A stretch of DNA of 64,000 nt. It comes from an uncultured Flavobacteriales bacterium (GTDB lineage Bacteria > Bacteroidota > Bacteroidia > Flavobacteriales_E > Vicingaceae). A model generated the notes under the pieces. The model was not told where the DNA came from and ran no database searches. It saw only the letters and a program-made list of their open reading frames with translations. Both the position numbers and the translations under genes were made by a program. This document shows positions 52,920 to 61,067 of the stretch, one piece after another. Position 1 is the stretch's first letter. Every line of letters starts with the position of its first letter. Where the stretch lies: positions 1-64,000 of the forward strand of contig CAJWVX010000002.1 in the NCBI GenBank assembly GCA_913048175.1, read 5' to 3'.

Positions 52920-54377
52920 ATGAATCCAATTACTGTCATATTATTTATCGTAGGCTATTTCGCTTTATTAATGTTGATTTCACACTTCACTTCTAAAGAA
53001 GCTACTAACGATTCTTTTTTTATTGGGGGACACAAATCTCCTTGGTATTTAGTAGCTTTTGGAATGATTGGAGCCTCATTATCTGGAGTTACATTTATTT
53101 CGGTTCCGGGCTGGGTAGGAGTGAGTGAATTTTCATATATGCAAATGGTAATGGGCTATTTTGTTGGTTATACAGTTATTGCCTTGGTTTTAATGCCCTT
53201 ATATTACCGTTTAAATTTAACTTCAATCTATACTTATTTAGAAGATAGGTTTGGATATTACTCCTATAAGACTGGCGCAGGCTTCTTTTTGCTTTCTAGG
53301 ACTATTGGCGCAGCATTTAGGTTGTTTTTAGTTGCTCAGGTATTACAGTATTTAGTTTTTGATCAGTGGGAGGTTCCTTTCTTCGTTACTGTTATGATAA
53401 CCATTCTATTAATATGGTTATACACGTTTAAGGGGGGTATAAAAACTATTGTTTGGACAGATTCATTACAGACATTATTTATGTTAATTGCTGTAGGAGT
53501 TTCTATCTATTTTATTGCCTCTGATATGAACTTAGGATTAGCAGAATTAATAACAGAAGTTGAAAAATCTGAGTATTCAAGAATATTCTTTTTTGATGAT
53601 TGGAATGATAGAAAGCATTTTGTCAAACAATTTTTTAGTGGAGTGTTTTTAGCAATTGTTATGACTGGTTTAGATCAAGATATGATGCAAAAGAATTTAA
53701 GTTGTGCCAATATTAAGGATGGACAAAAAAATATGTTCTCTTTTAGCATAGTGCTTATTTTTGTAAACTTTATATTTTTAGCTTTAGGAGCATTATTATT
53801 TGTTTATGCTAATAAAAACGGAATAGAAATTCCTACTAAAACAGATAATTTGTTTCCAGAAATCGCAACCCAACATTTAAATACTGCAGCTGGAATATTT
53901 TTTATTTTAGGATTGGTAGCAGCAGCATATTCAAGTGCTGATTCGGCCTTAACTGCTTTAACAACTTCTGTTTGTGTAGATTTTTTAGATATTCAAAATA
54001 AGGAAGAAATATTAAAAGTAAAACTTAGAAAAAAGGTGCATATTATTATGTCGATCTTACTTTTTGTGGTTATTCTATTATTTGATATCATTAATAATGA
54101 AAGTGTAATTAGTTCACTTTTTAAAGCTGCAGGATACACTTACGGTCCTTTACTCGGTCTGTATGCTTTTGGACTTAGTCTTAAAAGGAAAGTAAGAGAT
54201 AACTTAGTGCCAATTATTTGTTTGGCTTCTCCGGTTATCTGTTATTGTATTAATTTATATTCTAAAGAAATCTTAAACGGATATCAGTTCGGATTTGAAG
54301 TATTAATTTTAAACGGTGCTTTAACCTTTTTAGGATTACTTACCATCTCGTTTCCAAATCAGAAAAAAAATAGTTAG
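52920..54377 (+). CDS. Sodium:solute symporter (SSS family)
   Basis: Inner-membrane transporter of 485 aa with about 13 hydrophobic segments. SSS-family features are FFIGGHKSPWYLVAFGMIGASLSGVTFISVPGW at the start (shown in parts: SPWYLVAFGMIGASLSG, TFISVPGWV), LSRTIGAAFRLFLVAQVL, and a Na-site stretch AAAYSSADSALTALT. It uses the sodium gradient to import a solute such as a sugar, amino acid or carboxylate; substrate cannot be told from sequence. It is a single gene divergent from recR, with 87 bp between them. Confidence 0.9.
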   Translation: MNPITVILFIVGYFALLMLISHFTSKEATNDSFFIGGHKSPWYLVAFGMIGASLSGVTFISVPGWVGVSEFSYMQMVMGYFVGYTVIALVLMPLYYRLNLTSIYTYLEDRFGYYSYKTGAGFFLLSRTIGAAFRLFLVAQVLQYLVFDQWEVPFFVTVMITILLIWLYTFKGGIKTIVWTDSLQTLFMLIAVGVSIYFIASDMNLGLAELITEVEKSEYSRIFFFDDWNDRKHFVKQFFSGVFLAIVMTGLDQDMMQKNLSCANIKDGQKNMFSFSIVLIFVNFIFLALGALLFVYANKNGIEIPTKTDNLFPEIATQHLNTAAGIFFILGLVAAAYSSADSALTALTTSVCVDFLDIQNKEEILKVKLRKKVHIIMSILLFVVILLFDIINNESVISSLFKAAGYTYGPLLGLYAFGLSLKRKVRDNLVPIICLASPVICYCINLYSKEILNGYQFGFEVLILNGALTFLGLLTISFPNQKKNS

Positions 54378-54461
54378 GACCTATATTTTAACTATATCAA
54401 TTTGTTTTATTATATTGCTGTCTTTAATGGAAATAAAATTTCTATTAGTCTAAAATATTTA

Positions 54462-54469
54462 TATTTTTG
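54462..54469 (+). promoter_or_regulatory. Candidate -7 box before 54491 lipoprotein
   Basis: TATTTTTG matches TAnnTTTG, 21 nt before the preferred ATG. The track start (54467) falls inside it. Confidence 0.35.
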
Positions 54470-54490
54470 TTGAAAGCAAAGAACGTAGTT

Positions 54491-55390
54491 ATGGATAAAA
54501 AAATTAAACTGGTTGCATCGTTAGTGGTTGCATTGCCGTTAGCACTTTTAACCTCTTGTGGAGGCGAAAATCTTGTTGTTGAAGAAGCAATTGAGGATGT
54601 TGTTGAAGAGGTTGTTCCTGAACGAAATGAGACTTACTATCAAATACCATCTCCAGATGAAATGTTTGGGTTTATAAAAGAAAGCGGTTTAGGATTTAAT
54701 GGTGAGTTATTAAACTCAGTAAAAAATGTAGCTAGTTATTCTGATCCAAAAATGCAAGCATTAAATTTTGGTATTTATTCTGCTGATTTGGCTTATACAG
54801 CTGCTTTTCAAGAGTTTAACGAGACGACTAAGTATTTTGGAACAGTACAGAAATTAGCAGATCAAATAGGTATTACTGCTGCATTTGATAAATCTTTAAT
54901 TGAAAGGGCTACGGCTAATTTAGGTAATGCAGATTCATTAGTATTAATTACTAATACATCTTATTTTGCTGTGGTTGACTATTTAGAGCAAAATGAGCAA
55001 GGTGGCAAGTTAGGGATTATTGCTTCAGCTGGTTGGTTAGAAACAGTTTATGTTATTGTAAATTCAATGGATTATACAAAAGATAAAGATGCTGTTGATA
55101 GGTTGGCTGATCAAAAACTAGCTTTGGATAACTTGTTGGATTATATGGCTGAATATAAAGACAATACTGATGTTGCTGATGTTTTAAATTGGTTTAATGA
55201 GTTGGAATTAGTATTTGCGAATTTATCTGAACCTGACACTGAAAAACCTGATATTTCTTTTAAGAAAAAAGAAGATGGTAAAATGGTACTAGGTGGGGGT
55301 TCTTCAATTTCTATTTCTGAAGAGCAGTTTAACGCTATTAAGGATAAAGTGAATGAAATAAGAAATAATATAGTTAAAACTGAACTGTAA
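54491..55390 (+). CDS. Helical lipoprotein of unknown function
   Basis: Lipoprotein of 299 aa; the ATG at 54491 (MDKKIKLVASL) is preferred over the TTG at 54467, which lies in a promoter-like box. The signal peptide ends in lipobox LLTSC near residue 23, followed by an acidic Val/Glu linker (VVEEAIEDVVEEVVPE). The rest is largely helical (PDEMFGFIKESGLGFNGELL, NFGIYSADLAYTAAF). No enzyme motif is seen and I do not recognise a named family. The exported CxxCxGxG protein follows after 33 bp, so the two may be partners. Confidence 0.7.
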   Translation: MDKKIKLVASLVVALPLALLTSCGGENLVVEEAIEDVVEEVVPERNETYYQIPSPDEMFGFIKESGLGFNGELLNSVKNVASYSDPKMQALNFGIYSADLAYTAAFQEFNETTKYFGTVQKLADQIGITAAFDKSLIERATANLGNADSLVLITNTSYFAVVDYLEQNEQGGKLGIIASAGWLETVYVIVNSMDYTKDKDAVDRLADQKLALDNLLDYMAEYKDNTDVADVLNWFNELELVFANLSEPDTEKPDISFKKKEDGKMVLGGGSSISISEEQFNAIKDKVNEIRNNIVKTEL

Positions 55391-55423
55391 TAGTTTTTAT
55401 CTAAAAAAAGAAACAAAAAAGAC

Positions 55424-56119
55424 ATGAAAAAGCATATCAATAAAATAGTTTTACTTGCCGCAATCGTTATGATTCCAGCAATGTCATTTGCACAATACTG
55501 TAATCATTTCCATGAAAAGTATTGTTATCCATCAGAAAACGGAATGTTTAAGTTGAATGGACAATCGAAAAGTGCACTGTTTAGTAAAGGGCAAACATCT
55601 GAATTAAACATTCTTGTTTACGCTAAACAAGATTATAGGATTTCCGTTTGTTTAGATGAAAATTTAGGAGATCAGATCAAATTTAAAATATACGAGACCA
55701 AAAAAGTGAAAGTTGAGAAGGTAATCGAAACAAAATCGATGCAAGATGAGATGGAAGCTTGCACCAATTGTAACGGAAGTGGAGAAACAGATAATGAAGA
55801 ATGTTATGATTGCGAAGGAGCGGGAGAGAAAGCAACAGGAAATGAAAAAGAAGTAATTAGTAAAGAAACTAAAGTTGTTGTTGAAAAACAAAAACAATTG
55901 CTTTATGATAATAGTACAGATGGTTATTCTAACGAAATTGAATTTACTGTTGAAATAAGTAGAAGACTTACATTAGAAATTAGTGTGCCTGGCGGTGGTG
56001 CTGGTTCATCAACTAAAAAGAAAGGTAAACTAACGAAATCAAGTGATATGGGGTGTGTTGGTATACTAGTAGAGCATATGACTACTCCAATAACTGGGTT
56101 TTATGGAACAGGATTTTAA
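55424..56119 (+). CDS. Exported protein with DnaJ-like CxxCxGxG motifs
   Basis: Secreted 231-aa protein with a signal peptide cleaved after about residue 23 (MSFAQ). After a beta-rich domain, two zinc-finger-like motifs occur (CTNCNGSG and CYDCEGAG, about 120-145), as in the central region of DnaJ, flanked by a Lys/Glu-rich charged stretch. The C-terminal part is beta-rich with an amphipathic ISRRLTLEISVPGG. DnaJ-type cysteine motifs in an exported protein are unusual: they could bind zinc or form disulfides. A terminator closes the unit at 56140. No named family recognised. Confidence 0.72.
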   Translation: MKKHINKIVLLAAIVMIPAMSFAQYCNHFHEKYCYPSENGMFKLNGQSKSALFSKGQTSELNILVYAKQDYRISVCLDENLGDQIKFKIYETKKVKVEKVIETKSMQDEMEACTNCNGSGETDNEECYDCEGAGEKATGNEKEVISKETKVVVEKQKQLLYDNSTDGYSNEIEFTVEISRRLTLEISVPGGGAGSSTKKKGKLTKSSDMGCVGILVEHMTTPITGFYGTGF

Positions 56120-56139
56120 AAATTATTGAACATATTTAT

Positions 56140-56170
56140 AACCCTGATGATTTTTCATCAGGGTTTTTTA
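56140..56170 (+). terminator. Rho-independent terminator, also marks nrnA start
   Basis: An 11-bp stem AACCCTGATGA/TCATCAGGGTT with a 4-nt loop and T tail, 20 bp after the preceding stop. It lies inside the ORF-track extension of nrnA (56126), so that start is wrong. Confidence 0.93.
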
Positions 56171-56179
56171 TTTGATAAA

Positions 56180-57163
56180 ATGGATGAAATAAAGGCAGAA
56201 TTAAAGAAATCAAATTCAATTGTAATTACAACACATAAATCGCCAGATGGTGATGCAATAGGATCATCATTAGCTTTATATCATTTTTTAAAGAAAGAGG
56301 GGAAGGATGTAACAGTTGTTGTTCCAGATGCTTTTCCTGATTTTTTAAATTGGATGGATGGATGTGATAAAATTGTTTATTATGATACTCAAACTAAACT
56401 CGCTAATGAAATAATCGGAAAATCAGAGGTTATTTTTTCATTAGATTACAATAGTTTAACAAGAATTTCGGATTTAAGAAATCCAATTGAAAAGTCAAAT
56501 GCTACTAAAATTGTTATTGATCATCATCAAGATCCTAAAGATTTTGCGAATCACTACTTTGTAGATACAAATTCTTGTTCAACATGCCAATTGATATATG
56601 AATTTATAGAGAAATTAGAAGGGTTAGATAAAATAGATAAAGCAATTGGAGAGTGTATTTATTGTGGTATAATGACAGATACGGGATCTTTTAGATATCC
56701 ATCTACAACTTCAAAAACACACCAAATTATTGCTCACTTGATAGATTTAGGAGTAGAGAATTCTAAAATACATCAAGCAGTTTATGATAATTCTTCAGAG
56801 CATAGATTAAGACTATTGGGTTACGCCTTAACTAAAAAAATGGTTGTTCTTTCAGAGCATAAGGCAGCTTATATTTCGTTATCAGAAGAGGAATTAAAAA
56901 GATTTTCCTTTAAAATAGGTGATGTAGAAGGCTTGGTGAATTATGCTTTATCTATTAACGGGATTAAGTTTGCTGCATTGATTATTGAAAAAGAAGATAT
57001 GATTAGCTTATCGTTAAGATCTAAAGGTGATTTTTATGTGAATAAAATAGCAAATAACCACTTTAATGGAGGTGGACATATTTATGCTGCAGGAGGAATG
57101 TTAGAAACCTCTTTAGAAGAAGCTATAATTAGATTAGAAACTGTAATGAAAACCAATATATAG
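56180..57163 (+). CDS. nrnA: DHH family phosphoesterase (NrnA-like)
   Basis: Bifunctional oligoribonuclease/PAP phosphatase-type DHH enzyme, 327 aa. I start it at the ATG at 56180 (MDEIKAELKKSN), since the track start at 56126 lies before a terminator hairpin. Motifs are THKSPDGDAIGSSLAL (metal-binding DGD), FSLDYNS, VIDHHQDPKDF (DHH), MTDTGSFRYP, and the C-terminal DHHA1 FNGGGHIYAAGG. It degrades short RNA, nanoRNA or pAp. It is followed 1 bp later by the GldI-like lipoprotein gene, starting an FKBP run. Confidence 0.9.
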   Translation: MDEIKAELKKSNSIVITTHKSPDGDAIGSSLALYHFLKKEGKDVTVVVPDAFPDFLNWMDGCDKIVYYDTQTKLANEIIGKSEVIFSLDYNSLTRISDLRNPIEKSNATKIVIDHHQDPKDFANHYFVDTNSCSTCQLIYEFIEKLEGLDKIDKAIGECIYCGIMTDTGSFRYPSTTSKTHQIIAHLIDLGVENSKIHQAVYDNSSEHRLRLLGYALTKKMVVLSEHKAAYISLSEEELKRFSFKIGDVEGLVNYALSINGIKFAALIIEKEDMISLSLRSKGDFYVNKIANNHFNGGGHIYAAGGMLETSLEEAIIRLETVMKTNI

Positions 57164-57164
57164 G

Positions 57165-57680
57165 ATGAAATTATTTTTTAATATACTACTATCTATTCTT
57201 CTTTTTTCCTGTTCTGATGAGCCTAAAAAGTTTCCTCAAATGGATATGAATAAAGTTCAAGAACAGCTATTGGAAGCTAATAAGATCGCTATTTCAAAAG
57301 AAGCTCAGCAAATTGATGAATATGCAAAAGCTAAAGTATTGGATCTTGTTAAAACGAAAACTGGTTTGCGTTATAAAATTTATAATGAGGTTGAAGGTAA
57401 AGTCATAATTAAGAAACAAACGGCAGTAGTAAAATATAGAGTTACGCTATTAGATGGAACTGAATGTTACTCAACAAAAGAGGAGGTTGAGGAGTTTATT
57501 GTTAATAAAGATTATGTTGAAACTGGTTTGCATGAAGGAATTCAATTTATGAGTGTTGGCGATAAAGCTGTAATGATATTACCTTCTCATTTAGCACACG
57601 GTTTGGCTGGAGATTTAAAGAAGATTCCTTTCAGATCCACAATTGTTTATGATATTGAATTAGTGGCAATTAAAGATTAA
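57165..57680 (+). CDS. gldI: GldI-like FKBP lipoprotein
   Basis: Lipoprotein of 171 aa with lipobox LLFSC near residue 16. The C-terminal two-thirds is FKBP-like (VVKYRVTLLDGTECYS, GLHEGIQFMSVGDKAVMILPSHLAHGL, RSTIVYDIELV) but lacks the canonical FDSS pocket motif (ECYSTKEE) and the usual Trp in VIxGW. This fits GldI, the gliding-motility FKBP lipoprotein of Flavobacteriia, which stabilises T9SS or motility proteins. The symbol is inferred from family resemblance. Proline isomerase activity is doubtful. First of five consecutive FKBP genes. Confidence 0.72.
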   Translation: MKLFFNILLSILLFSCSDEPKKFPQMDMNKVQEQLLEANKIAISKEAQQIDEYAKAKVLDLVKTKTGLRYKIYNEVEGKVIIKKQTAVVKYRVTLLDGTECYSTKEEVEEFIVNKDYVETGLHEGIQFMSVGDKAVMILPSHLAHGLAGDLKKIPFRSTIVYDIELVAIKD

Positions 57681-57683
57681 ATT

Positions 57684-58499
57684 TTGAAGTACTTAATAGG
57701 CCTTATATTAGTCGTTATTTTTCTTTTTTCATGTGAAAATAAGTTTCCGGACTATCTTAAAATTGAAGATGATATTTATTTGAAATTGATATCCTTTGAA
57801 GAGGGTAATAAAGGAATTGAGGATGCAAAGTATGTTGCTGTTTCTATAACAATTAAGGAGGGGGATAATGTTATATTTAGACAATATAAAGAGAATATTT
57901 TTTTAATAAGGAAGAATAATTTTACTTTTTTAATGAAAAACTTAAATGAAGGGGATAGTGCTGTTTTTAAAGTTGCGACAAGCCGTATTTATGATGCTTT
58001 AAGTCCATTAATAATAGATTCAACTAAAAGTGACTTTGTTAAAGTTATGATTAAAATCTATAATTATTATTCGGATAGCGAGTATTTAGCATCAAAAAAT
58101 GAATTTGATGGAGAGATGCTAGAGCAATTGCTTTTAAGTAGATACATAGAAGAAGTTGGACTTAAAATGGGAGAAGGAATCTTAAAAAATGTTTTAGTTG
58201 AAGGAATAGGAGAAACTGTTAAAAAAGGAGATGGAATTACAATTGCATATAAAGGCTATTTCATTAACAGACTAAAATTTGATGAAATTCCAGGGTCTAC
58301 CGCCTTTACTTTTAAATATGGAACTCAAGGGCAGGTAATTAAAGGATTAGACATAGCAATTAAGTCAATGAGAGAAGGAGAGAAATCAAAAATAATCATA
58401 CCTTCGCATCTTGCTTTTGGAGAGGAGGGTTCTACAACGCTTATTGTACCTTCTTTTACTACGGTAATATATGAATTAGAAATATTAAAAATTAATTAA
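57684..58499 (+). CDS. FKBP-type PPIase lipoprotein
   Basis: Lipoprotein of 271 aa starting at a TTG (MKYLIGLILVVIFLFSC), where the lipobox confirms the start. The N-terminal half (about 20-165) resembles a degenerate FKBP-like unit (DAKYVAVSITIKEGDN, LKMNE-like loop). The C-terminal FKBP domain (about 180-271) shows ITIAYKGYFINRLKFDEIPG, VIKGLDIAIKSMREGEKSKIIIPSHLAFGEEG. Several pocket residues diverge from active FKBPs (the usual FDSS is FDEI). It is probably a periplasmic folding factor at a membrane. 3 bp after gldI-like. Confidence 0.8.
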   Translation: MKYLIGLILVVIFLFSCENKFPDYLKIEDDIYLKLISFEEGNKGIEDAKYVAVSITIKEGDNVIFRQYKENIFLIRKNNFTFLMKNLNEGDSAVFKVATSRIYDALSPLIIDSTKSDFVKVMIKIYNYYSDSEYLASKNEFDGEMLEQLLLSRYIEEVGLKMGEGILKNVLVEGIGETVKKGDGITIAYKGYFINRLKFDEIPGSTAFTFKYGTQGQVIKGLDIAIKSMREGEKSKIIIPSHLAFGEEGSTTLIVPSFTTVIYELEILKIN

Positions 58500-58504
58500 A
58501 ATAG

Positions 58505-59224
58505 ATGAAAAAAGTAACATTATTTGCAATTGGTGCAGTAACATTATTCGCTTGTGGAACAGGTGAAAAAACAAACTCTAACGTAACATTAACAAATACT
58601 GTAGATTCAGTAAGTTATGCTATTGGTGTAAATACAGCTAACGGAATTCAAACTCAATTTACTGAAGCAAATAGAGATGCTTTAATCAAAGGATTAAATG
58701 ATGCCTTAGATTCTTCAGATATGTTAATTACTTCTGAGCAAACACAAGGTGTTATACAAGCATACTTCCAGAAAAAACAAGCTGAAGATGCTGCTAAGAA
58801 ACAAGAGTCACAGGCAGCTATGTACGAAAGCGTTAAAGAGGACGGACTTAAATTTTTAGAAGAAAATAAAACAAAAGAAGGTGTACAAGTTACTGCAAGC
58901 GGTTTACAGTATATTGTTTTGAATGAAGGAACAGGTGCTAAGCCAGTTGCAACATCTAATGTAGAGGTACATTACCATGGTACTACACCAGATGGTACAG
59001 TGTTTGATAGTTCAGTTGATAAAGGTAAAACAATTTCTTTTCCATTAAATGGTGTTATATCTGGATGGACGGAAGGTCTTCAGTTAATGAAAGAAGGAGC
59101 AAAATATAAGTTCTTTATTCCTCAAGAATTAGCTTACGGTGCTAACCCACAAGGAGGACCTGATGGGCCAATTAAACCATATATGCCTTTAGTATTTGAG
59201 GTTGAATTATTTAAAATAAACTAA
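58505..59224 (+). CDS. FKBP-type peptidyl-prolyl isomerase lipoprotein (FkpA/Mip-like)
   Basis: Lipoprotein of 239 aa with lipobox LFAC near residue 17. The N-terminal Mip-like dimerisation domain (about 35-110; DSVSYAIGVNTANGIQTQF, IQAYFQKKQAEDAA) is followed by a canonical FKBP domain (about 125-239): NVEVHYHGTTPDGTVFDSS, VISGWTEGLQLMKEGAKYKFFIP and ELAYGANPQGGP. Active-site residues (Tyr, Asp, Phe, Trp, Tyr) are present. It accelerates proline isomerisation during folding in the periplasm. Nearly the same domain is repeated in the next gene, so they are tandem paralogs. Confidence 0.92.
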   Translation: MKKVTLFAIGAVTLFACGTGEKTNSNVTLTNTVDSVSYAIGVNTANGIQTQFTEANRDALIKGLNDALDSSDMLITSEQTQGVIQAYFQKKQAEDAAKKQESQAAMYESVKEDGLKFLEENKTKEGVQVTASGLQYIVLNEGTGAKPVATSNVEVHYHGTTPDGTVFDSSVDKGKTISFPLNGVISGWTEGLQLMKEGAKYKFFIPQELAYGANPQGGPDGPIKPYMPLVFEVELFKIN

Positions 59225-59269
59225 AAAAGTTTTTATCATACTGAGCTTGTCTAAGTATAAAAAACTTTT
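59225..59269. repeat. Hairpin containing dispersed repeat, copy 2
   Basis: Long arms (AAAGTTTTT and AAAAACTTT) surround the core ATACT-GAGCTTGTCTA-AGTAT at 59238-59258. The core is a copy of the element at 42004-42024 with a compensatory stem change. It lies just after the 58505 FKBP gene and could act as a terminator or RNA stabiliser. Confidence 0.72.
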
Positions 59270-59284
59270 AATTAAACAAGAATT

Positions 59285-60046
59285 ATGAAAAAACAGATTG
59301 TTAAAATTGGAATGATTGCATTAGCAGTTACATTTTTAAATGTGGATGCTAACGCTCAGAAAAAGAAGAAGAAAAATAAAAAATCTAAAATGGAAGAAAC
59401 AACAACAGCTCCAATGGAGTTAAAAACAGAGATTGATTCTGTAAGTTATGCTATCGGAATGAATATGATAGAAAGTATCAAAAGAGACTTTCCTGAGGCA
59501 AATTTTGCAGCATTTATTGCTGGAGCTAAAGCGGCATCAATAGATGATTCAACAGCTTTAGTTAAGAAAGAAGAAATAGAAGGAATTATTTCTCCTTATT
59601 TTCAAAAGAAACAAGCAGAATCGCAGGCAGAGCAAGCAAAGGGGTCAGAATCTGCACAAGCTGATGGATTAAAATTCTTAGCTGAAAATAAATCTAAAGA
59701 AGGTGTTCTTACAACAGAAAGTGGTTTACAGTATGTTGTTTTGAAAGAAGGGACAGGTGCTCAACCAACTGCTACATCTAATGTAGAAGTTCATTATCAT
59801 GGAACAACTCCTGATGGAACTGTTTTTGATAGTTCTGTAGATAGAGGAAAATCTATCTCTTTTGGATTAAACCAAGTAATTAAAGGTTGGACTGAAGGTG
59901 TTCAATTGATGAAAGAAGGCGCTAAATATAAGTTCTTTATTCCTCAAGAATTGGCATACGGAGCAAATGCACCTGGTGGCGGTTCTGGAGCAATTAAACC
60001 TTTTATGCCATTGGTATTTGAAGTTGAGTTGATTAAAATTAATTAA
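59285..60046 (+). CDS. Secreted FKBP-type peptidyl-prolyl isomerase (Mip-like)
   Basis: Secreted 253-aa paralog of the previous gene. It has a signal peptide (MKKQIVKIGMIALAVTFLNVDANAQ) and not a lipobox, followed by a Lys-rich segment (KKKKKNKKSK). The Mip-like helical domain and FKBP domain (NVEVHYHGTTPDGTVFDSS, KGWTEGVQLMKEGAKYKFFIP) are almost identical to the neighbour. It probably is soluble and periplasmic or secreted, whereas its partner is membrane-bound: duplication with a change of location. It ends at a terminator. Confidence 0.92.
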   Translation: MKKQIVKIGMIALAVTFLNVDANAQKKKKKNKKSKMEETTTAPMELKTEIDSVSYAIGMNMIESIKRDFPEANFAAFIAGAKAASIDDSTALVKKEEIEGIISPYFQKKQAESQAEQAKGSESAQADGLKFLAENKSKEGVLTTESGLQYVVLKEGTGAQPTATSNVEVHYHGTTPDGTVFDSSVDRGKSISFGLNQVIKGWTEGVQLMKEGAKYKFFIPQELAYGANAPGGGSGAIKPFMPLVFEVELIKIN

Positions 60047-60066
60047 GATCAAATCTTAAAAATATA

Positions 60067-60104
60067 AAATAGTCCTGATAAATTTTATCAGGACTATTTT
60101 TTTT
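60067..60104 (+). terminator. Rho-independent terminator after FKBP gene
   Basis: Stem AAAATAGTCCTGATA paired with its complement, with a short T-rich loop and eight-T tail, 20 bp after the stop of the secreted FKBP gene. Confidence 0.94.
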
Positions 60105-60227
60105 GCACGACCATTCAGAACGATGTTTTGTCCAAATTTTAATTTGGAAATAAAATGAAGTGTGAAATCTTTTGAAGAAACTATTCCCTAAAAGGAAATT
60201 CTAATTTGGTATAATTAATTTAGCATT

Positions 60228-60572
60228 ATGAGCAAAGAAATAACAACAGAATCAGGATTGAAATACACTATTACTAAACATGGTAAAGGTTTAAATCCTG
60301 TAAAAGGAAATAGAGTAAAAGTGCATTATACAGGTAAACTGTTAGATGGACAAGTCTTTGATAGTTCAATCAATAAACAACCTTTTGCTTTTAATATTGG
60401 TTTAGGAGAAGTAATAGAAGGTTGGGAGGAAGGGATCATGTTATTAAAAGTTGGTGATCAAGCTACTTTTAACATTCCTGGAGATTTAGCTTATGGAGAT
60501 GAAGGTGCTGGACCTTTAATTAAAGCGAATACAACTTTAGTTTTTGAGGTTGAGTTAATGAGTATTAAATAA
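60228..60572 (+). CDS. Small cytosolic FKBP-type peptidyl-prolyl isomerase
   Basis: A minimal one-domain FKBP of 114 aa with no signal peptide, so cytosolic. It has the whole active-site set: RVKVHYTGKLLDGQVFDSS, VIEGWEEGIMLLKVGDQATFNIP, GDLAYGDEGAG. It resembles the FKBP12-like or FbpA type. It lies 120 bp after a terminator, so it is its own unit with the His-rich protein gene that follows after 13 bp. Fifth FKBP in a row. Confidence 0.93.
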   Translation: MSKEITTESGLKYTITKHGKGLNPVKGNRVKVHYTGKLLDGQVFDSSINKQPFAFNIGLGEVIEGWEEGIMLLKVGDQATFNIPGDLAYGDEGAGPLIKANTTLVFEVELMSIK

Positions 60573-60585
60573 CTACTTTTGCTCG

Positions 60586-60990
60586 GTGAAAAATTTAACG
60601 AATCAATTAATTGCTTTTTTATTGTTGCTGTGTTTTGCAGTAACAATTGTGCCGTTAAATTTTATTCACCAACATTCTCATAGTCATTTAGAAGAAGCAC
60701 ATTGTGAGATAAATGACAAATTGCATTCTGATGATTCTTGTCACTTTAGTCTTTATCACAATCAACTAGAAGAAAAGCATTGTGCTCATAAAGCTCATTT
60801 TTCAGAGAACGAAATAGAATGTGAGTTTTGTAATATGCTAAATTTCCAAAGAGAGAATCACATTTTTATTAAAGAAGAGTCTAAGTTCGCTAAACATAAT
60901 TTCTCAATATTATTAGCCCATAAATTTACGCATCATAATCAATCATTTTCTGATTTATTTTATAACAAAGGCCCTCCCAATAATATTTAG
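60586..60990 (+). CDS. Small exported His/Cys-rich protein
   Basis: Small 134-aa protein with a GTG start and a hydrophobic N-terminus (about 8-28), so exported or membrane-anchored. I count 16 histidines and 6 cysteines, including HQHSHSHLEEAHC, HCAHKAH and CEFC, with a short tail ending KGPPNNI. Metal binding is inferred, most likely zinc or copper, because a ZnuD-like TonB receptor follows 77 bp downstream. Similar small proteins with a terminal GPP segment precede metal-related receptors in other Bacteroidota. Not a recognised named family. Confidence 0.68.
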   Translation: MKNLTNQLIAFLLLLCFAVTIVPLNFIHQHSHSHLEEAHCEINDKLHSDDSCHFSLYHNQLEEKHCAHKAHFSENEIECEFCNMLNFQRENHIFIKEESKFAKHNFSILLAHKFTHHNQSFSDLFYNKGPPNNI

Positions 60991-61067
60991 TTCACTATTT
61001 TTAATAGTTCTAAAAAAGAAAACATAACTGTTTTCTTGCCAATCTTTTATTTACCAATACATAACAT

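Noticed and set aside
56126-56179. N-terminal extension of nrnA in the ORF track
   Set aside because: These codons overlap a clear terminator hairpin (56140-56170); the ATG at 56180 gives the normal family start.
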